This document shows, one piece after another, positions 27,662 through 36,462 of a stretch of DNA of 64,000 bases. The translations under genes were made by a program, and so were the position numbers. The notes under the pieces were generated by a model. It did not search any database. It saw only the letters and a list, made by a program, of their open reading frames with translations, and was not told the origin of the DNA. Position 1 is the stretch's first letter. Every line of letters starts with the position of its first letter. This stretch comes from Schleiferilactobacillus harbinensis DSM 16991 (GTDB lineage Bacteria; Bacillota; Bacilli; Lactobacillales; Lactobacillaceae): assembly GCF_000425885.1 (NCBI RefSeq), contig NZ_AUEH01000001.1:124001-188000 (forward strand). Reading direction: 5' to 3'.

Positions 27662-28454
27662 TACTAAAACACTGACCGGTCAAGTGGTCGCTATTACGGG
27701 GGCCAGTTCCGGCATCGGCCAGGCGGTGGCCTACGAGGCCGCCCGCCAAGGGGCTACGTTGATTTTGCTGGCCCGCTCAGTCGATAAACTGACGGTGTTG
27801 AGCCAGGATGTGACCCTGCTCTCTGGGGCACCAGCCTATGTCGTGCCGGTGGACGTGGGCAGCCGTGAGGCCATTGATGACGCCGTGGCAGCGATTCAAG
27901 ATAAAGTTGAGCGGGTCGACGTGCTGCTCAATGCCGCCGGGTTTGGCGACTTTGAATCAGTCACTGGAACGGACTGGGCCACAGTCAAGCAATTATTTGC
28001 TGTGGATGTGCTGGGGTTGATGTATTTTTCCCGTAAGATTGCCGGCATGATGATCGATGCCCACTACGGCCACATCTTCAATGTCGGGTCCATGGCCGGT
28101 AAACTGCTTACCCCGAAATCGGCTTATTATTCAGCGGCGAAAGCGGCGGTGATTCAGTTCTCGAATGTCCTGCGGCTGGAGCTGAAGCCTTTTGGTATTC
28201 TAGTCACCACGATCAATCCGGGACCGGTGGCCACAAATTTCTTCAGCATTGCGGACAAGACCGGCCAATACTTAGACAATGTCGCGGCTTTCACCATTGA
28301 TCCAGGAGATTTAGCGAAAAAAATCGTCCGGACGATCGGCCGCCCGCGCCGGGAGATCAATGTCCCGGGCATCATGGCGGTGGCCAGCGTCTTGTATCCG
28401 CTGGCACCGACGATTGGGGACCAGATCGTGTTGTTGTTTGGCAACCGCAAGTAG
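27648..28454 (+). CDS. Short-chain dehydrogenase/reductase
   Basis: A 268-residue NAD(P)-dependent oxidoreductase of the classical SDR family. The nucleotide-binding TGASSGIG is at 17-24, the NAAG motif is present ([10 protein letters not shown]), and the catalytic Ser/Tyr/Lys follow in VGSMAGK and YYSAAKAA (about 160). The C-terminal extension with a hydrophobic stretch ([22 protein letters not shown]) is seen in the DltE/YqjQ-like group. The substrate is unknown. The rnz-SDR pairing recurs in lactobacilli and B. subtilis (yqjQ near rnz), suggesting conserved coexpression. Confidence 0.88.
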   Translation: MLENDTKTLTGQVVAITGASSGIGQAVAYEAARQGATLILLARSVDKLTVLSQDVTLLSGAPAYVVPVDVGSREAIDDAVAAIQDKVERVDVLLNAAGFGDFESVTGTDWATVKQLFAVDVLGLMYFSRKIAGMMIDAHYGHIFNVGSMAGKLLTPKSAYYSAAKAAVIQFSNVLRLELKPFGILVTTINPGPVATNFFSIADKTGQYLDNVAAFTIDPGDLAKKIVRTIGRPRREINVPGIMAVASVLYPLAPTIGDQIVLLFGNRK

Positions 28455-28480
28455 CGGCAAACGGGTAGGGGGAGAATCAG

Positions 28481-28906
28481 ATGAAAAAGCAGATTCGGTT
28501 AATCATTACAGTCGCTTTGACGCTGCTCATCGTCATTTTTGCGGTATTGAACGTCAACAATGCGGCAATCAACTTCGGTTTTGCTAAAGTGCAGCTGCCG
28601 TTGGTGCTGATTATCATCGGCGCGGCGTTTTTGGGGATCGTGATCACCGCACTGGTATCCATTGGCCAGCAGAATGAGTTGAAAAAACAGGTCAAAGACG
28701 CTGACAAACGCGTCGCGACCGCCGATCAGGCGCAAGAGGTGGCCGTCAAAGCGGCTGTCAAAGCAGAGAATGAGCGGTTGACCGCTGAGATGAACGCTGC
28801 CTTGGCGGAAAAGGATGAGCAGATCAAAGCCTTGCAGCGTCAGAGCAACACATTGACGCAGCAACAGGGCCAAATGCCGAAGCCGGCTCCGACTCAAGAA
28901 GGATGA
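28481..28906 (+). CDS. LapA-domain membrane protein with coiled coil
   Basis: A 141-residue protein with two N-terminal membrane helices (about 6-23 and 40-62) around an INFGFAKVQLPL segment, as in the LapA/DUF1049 domain, then a long charged helical region (about 68-125) likely to form a coiled coil facing the cytoplasm. LapA proteins are linked to envelope assembly in Gram-negatives, but the role in Firmicutes is unknown. It follows the SDR gene by 26 bases and is probably in the same transcript. Confidence 0.8.
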   Translation: MKKQIRLIITVALTLLIVIFAVLNVNNAAINFGFAKVQLPLVLIIIGAAFLGIVITALVSIGQQNELKKQVKDADKRVATADQAQEVAVKAAVKAENERLTAEMNAALAEKDEQIKALQRQSNTLTQQQGQMPKPAPTQEG

Positions 28907-28972
28907 CGGCGGCCGCGGGGACTCGCTATACTGAATAGATCAACCACTCAGTGAAAGGAATGACCCGCATTC

Positions 28973-31594
28973 ATGGATCCTGAAAAATTAACGCAAGCGG
29001 TCCGGGACGCATTGACCCAAGCCCGGCAAACCGCTGTGGTGCGCCACCACCAAGAGGTGGACGTACCCCATTTATTTTTGGCGCTCACCTTGCCGGAGAC
29101 CTTAGGGGCGACGCTGCTGCAAAAAGCAGGCGTGGCCAACGCGGCCTGGACGGCCGAATTGAATAAAGAACTTGACGCTATCCCGGTCGTGGGGGGTGTC
29201 AGTGATTACGGCAGTGTGCTGAGCAGTAATTTAAACAATTTGCTGACCCAGGCCGATCAACTACGCCAGCAGTATCAGGACGATTTTTTGTCCAGCGAGC
29301 TGGTGTTTTTGGCGTTGTATCAATTACAATACCATCCGCTGACCCAATTCTTGATTCAGCAGGGGGCGACAGCGGCCAAAGTTAAAAAGTTGATCGATGA
29401 CCTCCGGGGCGGACAGCATGTCCGGTCCGCCAACGCCGAGGCTAATTACAAAGCTTTGGAAAAATATGGCACCGACCTGGTCAAGGCCGCCCGTACCGGT
29501 AATCCGGATCCGGTGATCGGCCGAGACGACGAGATTCGGGATGTGATCCGCATTCTGTCCCGCAAGACCAAAAACAATCCGGTGCTGATCGGGGCTCCCG
29601 GCGTCGGCAAGACCGCCATCGTGGAGGGGCTGGCCCAACGGATCGTCCGCGGCGATGTCCCGGCTAATCTGCGGGACAAAACGATCATCTCTTTGGACAT
29701 GGGCGCGCTGATTGCCGGGGCCAAGTACCGCGGCGAGTTCGAGGAGCGCTTGAAGAGTGTTTTAAATGAAGTCCAAAAGAGCGATGGTCAGATCATCCTG
29801 TTCATTGATGAGATCCACAACATTGTCGGTGCCGGCCAAACGGAAGGCAGCATGGATGCCGGCAACTTGCTGAAACCGATGCTCGCCCGGGGCGAATTGC
29901 ATTTGATCGGAGCGACAACGCTGGATGAGTACCGTCAGCGGATCGAGAAAGACAAAGCCCTCGAACGCCGTTTCCAGCGGGTCCTGGTCCAAGAACCCAG
30001 TGTTGCTGAGACCATCACGATCTTGCGCGGGTTGAAGGAACGGTTTGAGATCTTCCATGGCGTGCGTATTCACGATGACGCCCTGGTAGCGGCGGCACGG
30101 CTGTCGGACCGGTACATCACGGATCGGTTCCTGCCGGATAAAGCGATTGATTTGGTGGATGAAGCCTCCGCAACGATCAACGTTGAGATGAATTCCCGGC
30201 CGACCGCTTTGGATGAAAATGAACGGGCCATCATGCAGCTGGAAATTGAGCAGCAGGCGCTCAAGAGCGAAACGGATAAGGCTTCGGCCAAACGCTTGGC
30301 AGTAGTCAACAGCCAGCTCTCCGATCTGCGGGAAACCAACCATACGCTCTCCGCCCAATGGGACGCTGAAAAGCAGGCCATCAAGGCAGTCAACGACAAG
30401 AAGAGCGCCATTGAAAAAGCCCAGCACGACTTGGCGGAGGCTCAGTCCCGCTACGATCTGGAAACTGCCGCCCGCTTGCAGCACGGCGACCTTCCCCGGT
30501 TACAGCAGGAACTGGCAGCTCTGGAGAAACAGGAACACAGCGGCCATTGGCTGGTGCAGGAATCGGTCACGGCTAATGAAATTGCGGCGGTCGTCGCGAA
30601 CCAGACCGGGATCCCTGTGGCCAAGCTGGTCCAAAGCGATCGCGAGAAACTGCTGCACCTGGCTGATCAGCTGCACCAGCGGGTCGTCGGTCAGGACGAA
30701 GCGGTCAATGCTGTGGCCGACGCCGTTCTTCGGTCCCGGGCGGGGTTGCAGGACCCTAACCGGCCGTTGGGGTCATTCCTGTTTCTAGGGCCGACCGGCG
30801 TCGGCAAGACCGAACTCGCCAAAGCGCTGGCTGACGATCTGTTTGATTCCGAGAAACACATGGTGCGCATCGACATGAGCGAATACATGGAAAAATATTC
30901 CGTATCTCGTTTGGTCGGCGCCGCGCCTGGGTATGTCGGCTACGAAGAGGGCGGTCAGCTGACCGAAGCTGTCCGGCGCAATCCTTACACCATTGTCTTG
31001 TTGGACGAAATTGAGAAGGCCCACCCGGACGTTTTCAACATTCTGCTTCAAGTTTTGGATGATGGCCGATTAACGGATAGTCAAGGCCGGACCGTGGACT
31101 TCAAGAACACATTGATCATTATGACCAGCAACCTGGGTTCCGAAGCACTGTTGCAGGGCTTAGATGATCAAGGTCAAATTACTCCGGCCACCCGGCAAGC
31201 AGTGGATGCGATCGTCCACCAGCACTTCAAACCTGAGTTTCTAAATCGCATCGACGACATTATTATGTTTGCGCCATTGAATCGGGCAGCGATCCATACC
31301 ATCGTGCATAAACTTTTGGGTGAGCTGAATCAGCGGCTGGCTGATCAGGATCTGCATCTTGAAGCGACAGATGCGGCCGTAGACTGGCTGACGGCCAATG
31401 GTTATGATCCGGCCTTCGGGGCGCGGCCGCTGCGCCGGCTGATCACGACGGCGGTGGAGACGCCGCTGGCCAAAGAGATCATTGCGGGGCACTTTGCACC
31501 AGACAGCACGGTCCTGGTGGACGCCGGCCCCCACGATCAGCTGACTTTTCGGGTAAAAACACCAATCAGTACCGGGGCAGACCAAGCAAATTAG
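28973..31594 (+). CDS. clpB: ATP-dependent disaggregase ClpB
   Basis: An 873-residue AAA+ hexamer that rescues aggregated proteins with DnaK. It has a Clp-N domain (about 1-145), the first AAA domain with GAPGVGKT near 207, a middle coiled-coil domain (about 400-520), the second AAA domain with GPTGVGKT near 606, and the [17 protein letters not shown] pore loop. No ClpP-binding tripeptide (IGF) is evident, so it is ClpB rather than ClpC/ClpE. A TATACT box lies at 28927-28932, but I see no CtsR or HrcA operator upstream, although clpB is usually CtsR-controlled in lactobacilli. Confidence 0.95.
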   Translation: MDPEKLTQAVRDALTQARQTAVVRHHQEVDVPHLFLALTLPETLGATLLQKAGVANAAWTAELNKELDAIPVVGGVSDYGSVLSSNLNNLLTQADQLRQQYQDDFLSSELVFLALYQLQYHPLTQFLIQQGATAAKVKKLIDDLRGGQHVRSANAEANYKALEKYGTDLVKAARTGNPDPVIGRDDEIRDVIRILSRKTKNNPVLIGAPGVGKTAIVEGLAQRIVRGDVPANLRDKTIISLDMGALIAGAKYRGEFEERLKSVLNEVQKSDGQIILFIDEIHNIVGAGQTEGSMDAGNLLKPMLARGELHLIGATTLDEYRQRIEKDKALERRFQRVLVQEPSVAETITILRGLKERFEIFHGVRIHDDALVAAARLSDRYITDRFLPDKAIDLVDEASATINVEMNSRPTALDENERAIMQLEIEQQALKSETDKASAKRLAVVNSQLSDLRETNHTLSAQWDAEKQAIKAVNDKKSAIEKAQHDLAEAQSRYDLETAARLQHGDLPRLQQELAALEKQEHSGHWLVQESVTANEIAAVVANQTGIPVAKLVQSDREKLLHLADQLHQRVVGQDEAVNAVADAVLRSRAGLQDPNRPLGSFLFLGPTGVGKTELAKALADDLFDSEKHMVRIDMSEYMEKYSVSRLVGAAPGYVGYEEGGQLTEAVRRNPYTIVLLDEIEKAHPDVFNILLQVLDDGRLTDSQGRTVDFKNTLIIMTSNLGSEALLQGLDDQGQITPATRQAVDAIVHQHFKPEFLNRIDDIIMFAPLNRAAIHTIVHKLLGELNQRLADQDLHLEATDAAVDWLTANGYDPAFGARPLRRLITTAVETPLAKEIIAGHFAPDSTVLVDAGPHDQLTFRVKTPISTGADQAN

Positions 31595-31603
31595 GGAAAG
31601 CCC

Positions 31604-31632
31604 TTGTCTGTTGGGGCAAAAAATAGTATTAT
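31604..31632 (+). promoter_or_regulatory. Promoter of rpmF
   Basis: TTGTCT at 31604-31609 and TATTAT at 31627-31632 are 17 bases apart, giving a leader of about 100 bases. Confidence 0.65.
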
Positions 31633-31643
31633 GTTTTGAGTGA

Positions 31644-31690
31644 GCTGTCAATGACATTTCCTTGACAGCAGATCGATCCGCAGAGGATCG
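31644..31690 (+). promoter_or_regulatory. Two hairpins in the rpmF leader
   Basis: GCTGTCAA at 31644-31651 pairs with TTGACAGC at 31662-31669. CGATCC at 31674-31679 pairs with GGATCG at 31685-31690. They begin right after the predicted transcription start and could be an autoregulatory site; no T-run follows, so they are not a terminator. Confidence 0.45.
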
Positions 31691-31739
31691 GTACTATGAT
31701 ACGTTGATATCATCAATCCACGGTAAAGGAGTTTTGAAA

Positions 31740-31973
31740 ATGGCAGTTCCTGCACGGAGAACTTCGAAAACGAAGAAGCGTATGCGTCGTGGGCACATCA
31801 AATTGACGGTGCCTAACATGCATTTTGATGCCGCCACCGGTGAATACCGTTTAAGCCACCATGTTTCCCCTAAGGGTTTTTACAAGGGTGAACAAGTGGT
31901 TAAACCGGCCGCCGCTGACGCCAGTGATGCTGGTTCAGATAATTCTGGCTCAGATAACAGTGCGAATGCATAA
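31740..31973 (+). CDS. rpmF: 50S ribosomal protein bL32, with C-terminal extension
   Basis: A 77-residue large-subunit protein. The [19 protein letters not shown] start is diagnostic. The middle part ([33 protein letters not shown]) has no cysteine, so this is the zinc-independent form. The usual protein ends near the GEQV segment; here an additional 20 or so residues rich in Ala, Asp, Ser and Asn follow. AAAGGAG lies upstream of ATG 31740; a longer frame from 31662 would start inside the leader hairpins. A terminator follows. Confidence 0.93.
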   Translation: MAVPARRTSKTKKRMRRGHIKLTVPNMHFDAATGEYRLSHHVSPKGFYKGEQVVKPAAADASDAGSDNSGSDNSANA

Positions 31974-31995
31974 GGTGCTTCGGCATCTGGAAAAA

Positions 31996-32044
31996 AGTCC
32001 GGGTCTAATTCCGCTGTCCGCGGGATTAGGTCGGGCTCTTTTTT
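31996..32044 (+). terminator. Rho-independent terminator after rpmF
   Basis: AGTCCGGGTCTAATTCC at 31996-32012 pairs, with mismatches, with GGGATTAGGTCGGGCT ending at 32037; a T-run follows. Confidence 0.82.
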
Positions 32045-32095
32045 GTTTTGGGCATGGTAAAATAGAAGTCAATTAGTGAAAGGTAGGCGTTTCTT

Positions 32096-32641
32096 TTGGC
32101 AGACAACACAGTAACTTCCTACGTGACCGGTTTACAGCAGCTGGCGCTGCCCCGGTGGACGGACTTGCCGGCATTTTCCTTGTATGCCGAACAGGCGGCG
32201 GACATCGCCAATCAGGCGTTGGCGCCGTTTGCCTTTGCCCCGGTGACGACGAGCGATATTAATTATTGGGTCAAGCAAAAAATCGTCAGTGAAGCAGGCA
32301 AGAAGAAATTTGATCAAACGGGGATTGCCAAAATCTTGGTCACTGCCTTTCTCACCGAAGTGTATCCATTGGCCGATATCCGGACGGGATTGGCTCTGGT
32401 GCTGGCGGAACAGACAGCTCAGGCCTATGACTTCTTCGTGTTGACGACGATGAACACGGTCCATCGCTATGCCACTAATTTTCAGCAGGACGTGGTGATC
32501 CCTGGCCAAACGGCCGCTGCCGTCCAGGCAATGGCGGCACCCATGGCCCAGCTGGCCATCATGAGCGTCGTCCAAAAGGCGATCGTGCACCATGCGTTAG
32601 CCGCACTGGCGGCACCCGCCGCGGGGCAGCCGAAGGCATGA
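32096..32641 (+). CDS. DUF1836-like protein
   Basis: A 181-residue soluble protein starting at TTG 32096, with AAAGGTAGG upstream. Residues about 50-100 (TTSDINYWVKQKIV, KKFDQTGIAKILVTAFLTEVYPLADI) resemble the DUF1836 domain, a MerR-like helical module found in Firmicutes whose role is unknown. The C-terminal region is Ala-rich and helical. Its stop overlaps the start of the phosphoesterase gene by 4 bases, so the two are coupled. The family call rests on pattern memory only. Confidence 0.65.
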   Translation: MADNTVTSYVTGLQQLALPRWTDLPAFSLYAEQAADIANQALAPFAFAPVTTSDINYWVKQKIVSEAGKKKFDQTGIAKILVTAFLTEVYPLADIRTGLALVLAEQTAQAYDFFVLTTMNTVHRYATNFQQDVVIPGQTAAAVQAMAAPMAQLAIMSVVQKAIVHHALAALAAPAAGQPKA

Positions 32642-34215
32642 GCGAGACGACGACTTTAACCATTTTGTCAACCAGCGATACCCATGGTTTTGTTCTGCCG
32701 ACGAACTACGTACAGCGGGATGGTACGCAGCCATTTGGCCTGACCCGGGCGGCCACGGTGATCGACACCGTGCGCCAGCAGGATCCGGCGCATACACTGG
32801 TAGTTGAAAACGGCGATTTCCTGCAGGGCTCGCCGCTGGCTTATTATGCAGTGAAAGGGACCGCTCAGTCCCAACCGAGTCTGTTGACCCAGGCCTACAA
32901 TGCGGTGGGTTACGATGTCGGTACCTTAGGCAACCATGAATTCAATTATGGTGCTGACTATTTGCGTCAGGCACTGGCTACCCTGAATTATCCGCTGGCC
33001 CAGGCCAATATTTTGGACGAAGCCGGCCAGCCGGCGTTTGGCCCGGCCTATCAGCTGATCAAAAAGGGCGGGGTGACGGTTGCCATATTGGGCCTGACCA
33101 CCAGCTATATTCCCCATTGGGAGAGCCCCGATCACATCCAAGGGCTGCAGTTTGCGGATGTCGTAAGCACCGCCGAGGAATGGGTTCCGCGGCTGCAGAA
33201 GCTAGCCGACGTCGTGGTGATCGCCTACCACGGCGGGTTCGAACGGGATCTGACCGATGGTGCGCCCACCGAAACACTGACCGGAGAAAACAAGGGCTAT
33301 GCGTTGGCCCAGATTCCGGGGGTGGATGCGCTGATCACCGGACATCAGCACCGCCAGCTCGCGGGCCATGTCCATGGCGTGCCCACCACCCAGCCTGGAT
33401 ACCGGGGCGAAATGGTCGGGCGGATCGATTTGACCCTGACCCGCGAAAATGACCGGTGGACGGTGACGGACAGCGATGCCCAGCTGCTGCCGACCGGCAC
33501 GGCTGTGCCGCAGCCGGCTATCACGCAGCTGATGGCCCCAGTCCAACAGACCGTGGAAGATTGGCTGGATCAGCCTCTGGGCCGGGTGCAGGGGGACATG
33601 ACGATCCCGGATCCGGATGCCGCCCGAATTACTGAATCACCTTATATCGAGTTCATTCAAACGGTGCAAATGGCAGCGACCGGCACGGATATTTCCGGTA
33701 CGGCGCTGTTTAACAATGAGGGCGCTGGTTTTGGCGCCACCGTGTCGCTGCGGGACGTGATGACCAATTATATTTATCCCAATACCTTGGCAGTGCTGCG
33801 CATCACGGGGGCAACGCTGAGAGCGGCGCTGGAAAAGAGTGCCCGTTATTTCCAGCCTGCACCCAACGGGGCCATTGGGGTCAACCCGCGCTTTTTACAC
33901 CCGAAACCGCAACGATACAACTATGATATGTATCATGGCATCGACTACACGATTGACGTGGCCCAACCGATGGGCCAGCGGATTACGGCGCTGACGTACC
34001 ATGGTCAGCCAGTCCAAGCCGATCAGCTGCTGGACGTCACGGTCAATCAGTATCGGGCCGTGGGCGGCGGCAACTACACCATGTTTGGTCCCCAGCAGAT
34101 CGTGCGGGAGAACCAGAAGGACATGACAGAGCTCATTGCCGATTACTTACAAGCTCATCCGGTCATCACCGCAACGGCGGATGATAACTTCCACGTCATT
34201 AACAGCAGCAAATAA
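32638..34215 (+). CDS. Cytosolic metallophosphoesterase/5'-nucleotidase (YunD-like)
   Basis: A 525-residue two-domain phosphoesterase. The N-terminal metallophosphatase domain has the metal motifs STSDTHG (11-17), ENGDFLQGSP, GNHEFNYG, the AYHGGFE block and ITGHQHR. The C-terminal 5'-nucleotidase domain covers about 325-490 (FNNEGAGFGATVSLRDV, and the VGGGNYTMF substrate region). Unlike exported 5'-nucleotidases it has no signal peptide or wall anchor, so it should act in the cytosol on nucleotides or cyclic nucleotides. The substrate cannot be fixed. It overlaps the upstream gene. Confidence 0.88.
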   Translation: MSETTTLTILSTSDTHGFVLPTNYVQRDGTQPFGLTRAATVIDTVRQQDPAHTLVVENGDFLQGSPLAYYAVKGTAQSQPSLLTQAYNAVGYDVGTLGNHEFNYGADYLRQALATLNYPLAQANILDEAGQPAFGPAYQLIKKGGVTVAILGLTTSYIPHWESPDHIQGLQFADVVSTAEEWVPRLQKLADVVVIAYHGGFERDLTDGAPTETLTGENKGYALAQIPGVDALITGHQHRQLAGHVHGVPTTQPGYRGEMVGRIDLTLTRENDRWTVTDSDAQLLPTGTAVPQPAITQLMAPVQQTVEDWLDQPLGRVQGDMTIPDPDAARITESPYIEFIQTVQMAATGTDISGTALFNNEGAGFGATVSLRDVMTNYIYPNTLAVLRITGATLRAALEKSARYFQPAPNGAIGVNPRFLHPKPQRYNYDMYHGIDYTIDVAQPMGQRITALTYHGQPVQADQLLDVTVNQYRAVGGGNYTMFGPQQIVRENQKDMTELIADYLQAHPVITATADDNFHVINSSK

Positions 34216-34229
34216 AGGAGACTTATTTT

Positions 34230-35081
34230 ATGCATCAACGACTTGTGGCGACCCTCGCCATGGCATTAGGCCTGACTGTATTAGCCGGTTGCGGCAATCA
34301 GCAGATCAGTACCAGCAAAAAAAATTACGCCGCCGACGGTATGGTGGCTGTCATTAAAGGTACGGCGCCCAGCAAGGCGCAGATTACGGCCCAGGTCGGC
34401 CAAAACAACAGCCAGCGGGTGACTAACCATGACGGCAATTTTGTCTACACGGTTGCCCCCAGTGCCCAACCGCAAAAGGTCGTTTTCAAGGCCGGCAGCA
34501 GCCAGCGGACGGTGACTGTAGCGGCCAGCCAGAGTTTTGGCGCCTACACCAAGTTTGCAGCGAAATATAACATGATCCTGTTCCAGATGGCCCAGCAGGC
34601 GCAAGCCAAGGCCAAGGGCACCAGTCAGGCGGAACAGGCCGCTGCCCAGAAGAAACAGCAGGCAGCAATAGCGGCGATGCCCAAGGCCGCCCAAGCGGCC
34701 CTTCAGGCGAAGCTGCAAGCCCAGGCTAACCAAACCCCCGGAGCTTTCCCCGCTGCCGGTCAGGAGGGCATTCACAACGTCTTGAAGGCCCAGGGCAATA
34801 CTGTTCGGACCAACGTCCAGGACGGTCAGCTGATTGGAGCTACGTTTATGACTCCGGTCAAGACCTTGAAGGATAAGAAAAAGGCGGCAGTCTTTGCCCA
34901 GCAATTTGCGCTGCTGGCATCGACTCTTGGGGCTGATGCCAAGTCGGTCATGAAGGACTTCCAAAAGCAAAGCAAGGATTCCCAAAACGGCCAGACGACG
35001 ATGAAAACGATCGTATCAAATAAGGTCCGTTTTGATGTCGGCTTCTCACCCGATACCTTGTATATTTACATTACCCGTTAA
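34230..35081 (+). CDS. Uncharacterised lipoprotein
   Basis: A 283-residue exported protein. The N-terminus is a lipoprotein signal peptide with the lipobox LAGC (Cys21). The next part (about 40-95) looks like a small beta domain (MVAVIKGTAP...YTVAPSAQ). A Gln/Ala/Lys-rich helical stretch follows (about 110-175), and the last 90 residues show no domain I recognise. AAAGGAG lies upstream. It comes 14 bases after the phosphoesterase gene and is convergent with a GntR-type regulator, overlapping its stop by 4 bases. Confidence 0.78.
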   Translation: MHQRLVATLAMALGLTVLAGCGNQQISTSKKNYAADGMVAVIKGTAPSKAQITAQVGQNNSQRVTNHDGNFVYTVAPSAQPQKVVFKAGSSQRTVTVAASQSFGAYTKFAAKYNMILFQMAQQAQAKAKGTSQAEQAAAQKKQQAAIAAMPKAAQAALQAKLQAQANQTPGAFPAAGQEGIHNVLKAQGNTVRTNVQDGQLIGATFMTPVKTLKDKKKAAVFAQQFALLASTLGADAKSVMKDFQKQSKDSQNGQTTMKTIVSNKVRFDVGFSPDTLYIYITR

Positions 35082-36025
35082 CCGCCGGTGACGAACCGTG
35101 GGGGGATAGTTTGCTGCCAGGGAGCCATGGTGCCGGACCACGCCTTAGTGGCCAGCAGCATGGCCGTCCAATCGAAGTTGATCAGCTGAACCCCCCAGGG
35201 CAGCATGTCTTGCTGCAGCTGAACAGCAGCTGTGGTCGGTAAATACGTAATCAAAAAATAGTAAACACGCTGCGCGGCAGCGTGTTTTTGTCTGCGCAAA
35301 AACGCCAGCAGACGGTTACGCTGATTGAAGACGTAGACGCCTGCCGGGCTGTCGTTCGTAATGGGCAGACTATGCACGGTGCCAAAAGCCTGGCTCATGC
35401 CGAGATAGCGGGCCTGGGCACTCGCCTGATCGGCCAACGGCGTATCGCCAGCGTCATCATAATAGACCGGCAGCGGAGAATCGCCAGTCCGCAGCTGGGT
35501 AACTTCATGCAGTAAGCCGGCAATCTCTGCGTTAGCGAAGGTGATCTGCGGCACGGGTAAAGAATGCTGGGTGGTCGTTGCCAGCACAAAAGGTATATCT
35601 TTATTGGTTAAAGAGTATATCTTTTCGGAGGGCAATTCGGGGGTGACAAGGATCACTGGATTCGTCTTTTTCTCTGGCAGGGTATCGCTCAGTGCCAGAA
35701 AGCGGTGGGGCGGCAATGGCGCAGTGTGCAGAGTCTGCCACAGGAAGGGCAGGGCGGGATCCAGATAGTAAGTCCGGAGGGGAGCGGCTGGCGTCTCGAC
35801 AACTTTCTTTGTCGGGGGCTTAACAAAGCTGCCCGACCCGCGTTTGCGGCTGATCAGTCCTTGATCAGCCAGTTCAGTCAGGGCTCTTTTGGTGGTAATT
35901 AGACTAACCTCAAATTCTGCGGCCAGTTCCTTTTCAGTTGGAATCTGACTGCCCGGAGGATAGGTGCCGGCAGTGATTCGATTCCGGACAATGCGCTCAA
36001 TTTGGCGATAACGTGGTTCAGCCAT
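35078..36025 (-). CDS. GntR-family transcriptional regulator with LacI-like C-terminal domain
   Basis: A 315-residue regulator. The N-terminal winged helix of the GntR family is clear (YRQIERIVRNRITAGTYPPG, PTEKELAAEFEVSLITTKRAL, SRKRGSGSFV; about 5-70). The remaining 240 residues are not a UTRA domain. The pattern IPFVLA...ITFANAEIAGLLHEVTQL with a later QARYLGMSQAF resembles the periplasmic-binding fold of LacI/AraR-type regulators, so this may be a GntR-LacI chimera; that is inference. Three repeated GTATAC-type sites lie directly upstream, suggesting autoregulation. The target genes are unknown. Confidence 0.82.
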   Translation of the reverse strand: MAEPRYRQIERIVRNRITAGTYPPGSQIPTEKELAAEFEVSLITTKRALTELADQGLISRKRGSGSFVKPPTKKVVETPAAPLRTYYLDPALPFLWQTLHTAPLPPHRFLALSDTLPEKKTNPVILVTPELPSEKIYSLTNKDIPFVLATTTQHSLPVPQITFANAEIAGLLHEVTQLRTGDSPLPVYYDDAGDTPLADQASAQARYLGMSQAFGTVHSLPITNDSPAGVYVFNQRNRLLAFLRRQKHAAAQRVYYFLITYLPTTAAVQLQQDMLPWGVQLINFDWTAMLLATKAWSGTMAPWQQTIPPRFVTGG

Positions 36026-36046
36026 CGTATGCAGCTCCCTTCAAAA

Positions 36047-36099
36047 GATATACTTTATCACTGAATTAAGTATACTATATGACGGCTAAAAGGTATACT
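36047..36099. promoter_or_regulatory. Three phased palindromic operator-like sites
   Basis: GATATACT (36047-36054), AGTATACT (36069-36076) and AGGTATACT (36091-36099) have centres 22-23 bases apart, about two helical turns. They cover the - strand promoter region of the GntR-type gene. Confidence 0.6.
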
Positions 36100-36100
36100 A

Positions 36101-36139
36101 AAACACCCATCATCCAGTTGGTCCGGACGATGGGTGTTT
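36101..36139 (-). terminator. Terminator of the DUF2929 gene
   Basis: AAACACCCATCATCC at 36101-36115 pairs, with one mismatch, with 36125-36139. On the - strand the stem is followed by T-rich sequence. Confidence 0.75.
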
Positions 36140-36153
36140 AGTAATCCAGTGAA

Positions 36154-36339
36154 TTATGCCTTGACGTTTTTCACTTGATGCTCCATGTACATGGCGATGA
36201 TATTTAACAGGGCTCCGCCGATCGCGGTAACGATCAGTGTCGTGCCGACCTGAAACTTGGTCTGGGTCAGGGCTGCGCCGATGAAACCAATGACCAGGCC
36301 CAGCAGCATGCCCCAAATAATGGGAATAATGTGTTTCAC
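36154..36339 (-). CDS. Small membrane protein, DUF2929 (YjzD-like)
   Basis: A 61-residue protein with two predicted membrane helices (about 3-22 and 33-52) and a short charged tail. The pattern MKHIIPIIWGMLLGLVIGF followed by GAALTQTKF resembles DUF2929/YjzD proteins, whose role is unknown. The start is GTG at 36339, with AAAGGAGG about 8 bases upstream; a longer frame to 36411 would pass the ribosome-binding site. It is divergent from dnaE, the common neighbour in lactobacilli. Confidence 0.75.
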   Translation of the reverse strand: MKHIIPIIWGMLLGLVIGFIGAALTQTKFQVGTTLIVTAIGGALLNIIAMYMEHQVKNVKA

Positions 36340-36462
36340 GAGCCGTGCCTCCTTTGTCAAACTGTCGTTAGTATAGCACAGCCGGTCGACAGCGCCCAGC
36401 GGCACTGGCAAAATTTGCTATACTAGAGACAGCTTAATTGACTGAATGAGAGGGGCGATACC

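Noticed and set aside
28907-28972. CtsR or HrcA operator before clpB
   Set aside because: No GGTCAAA repeat or CIRCE sequence found there, nor before clpX or tig.
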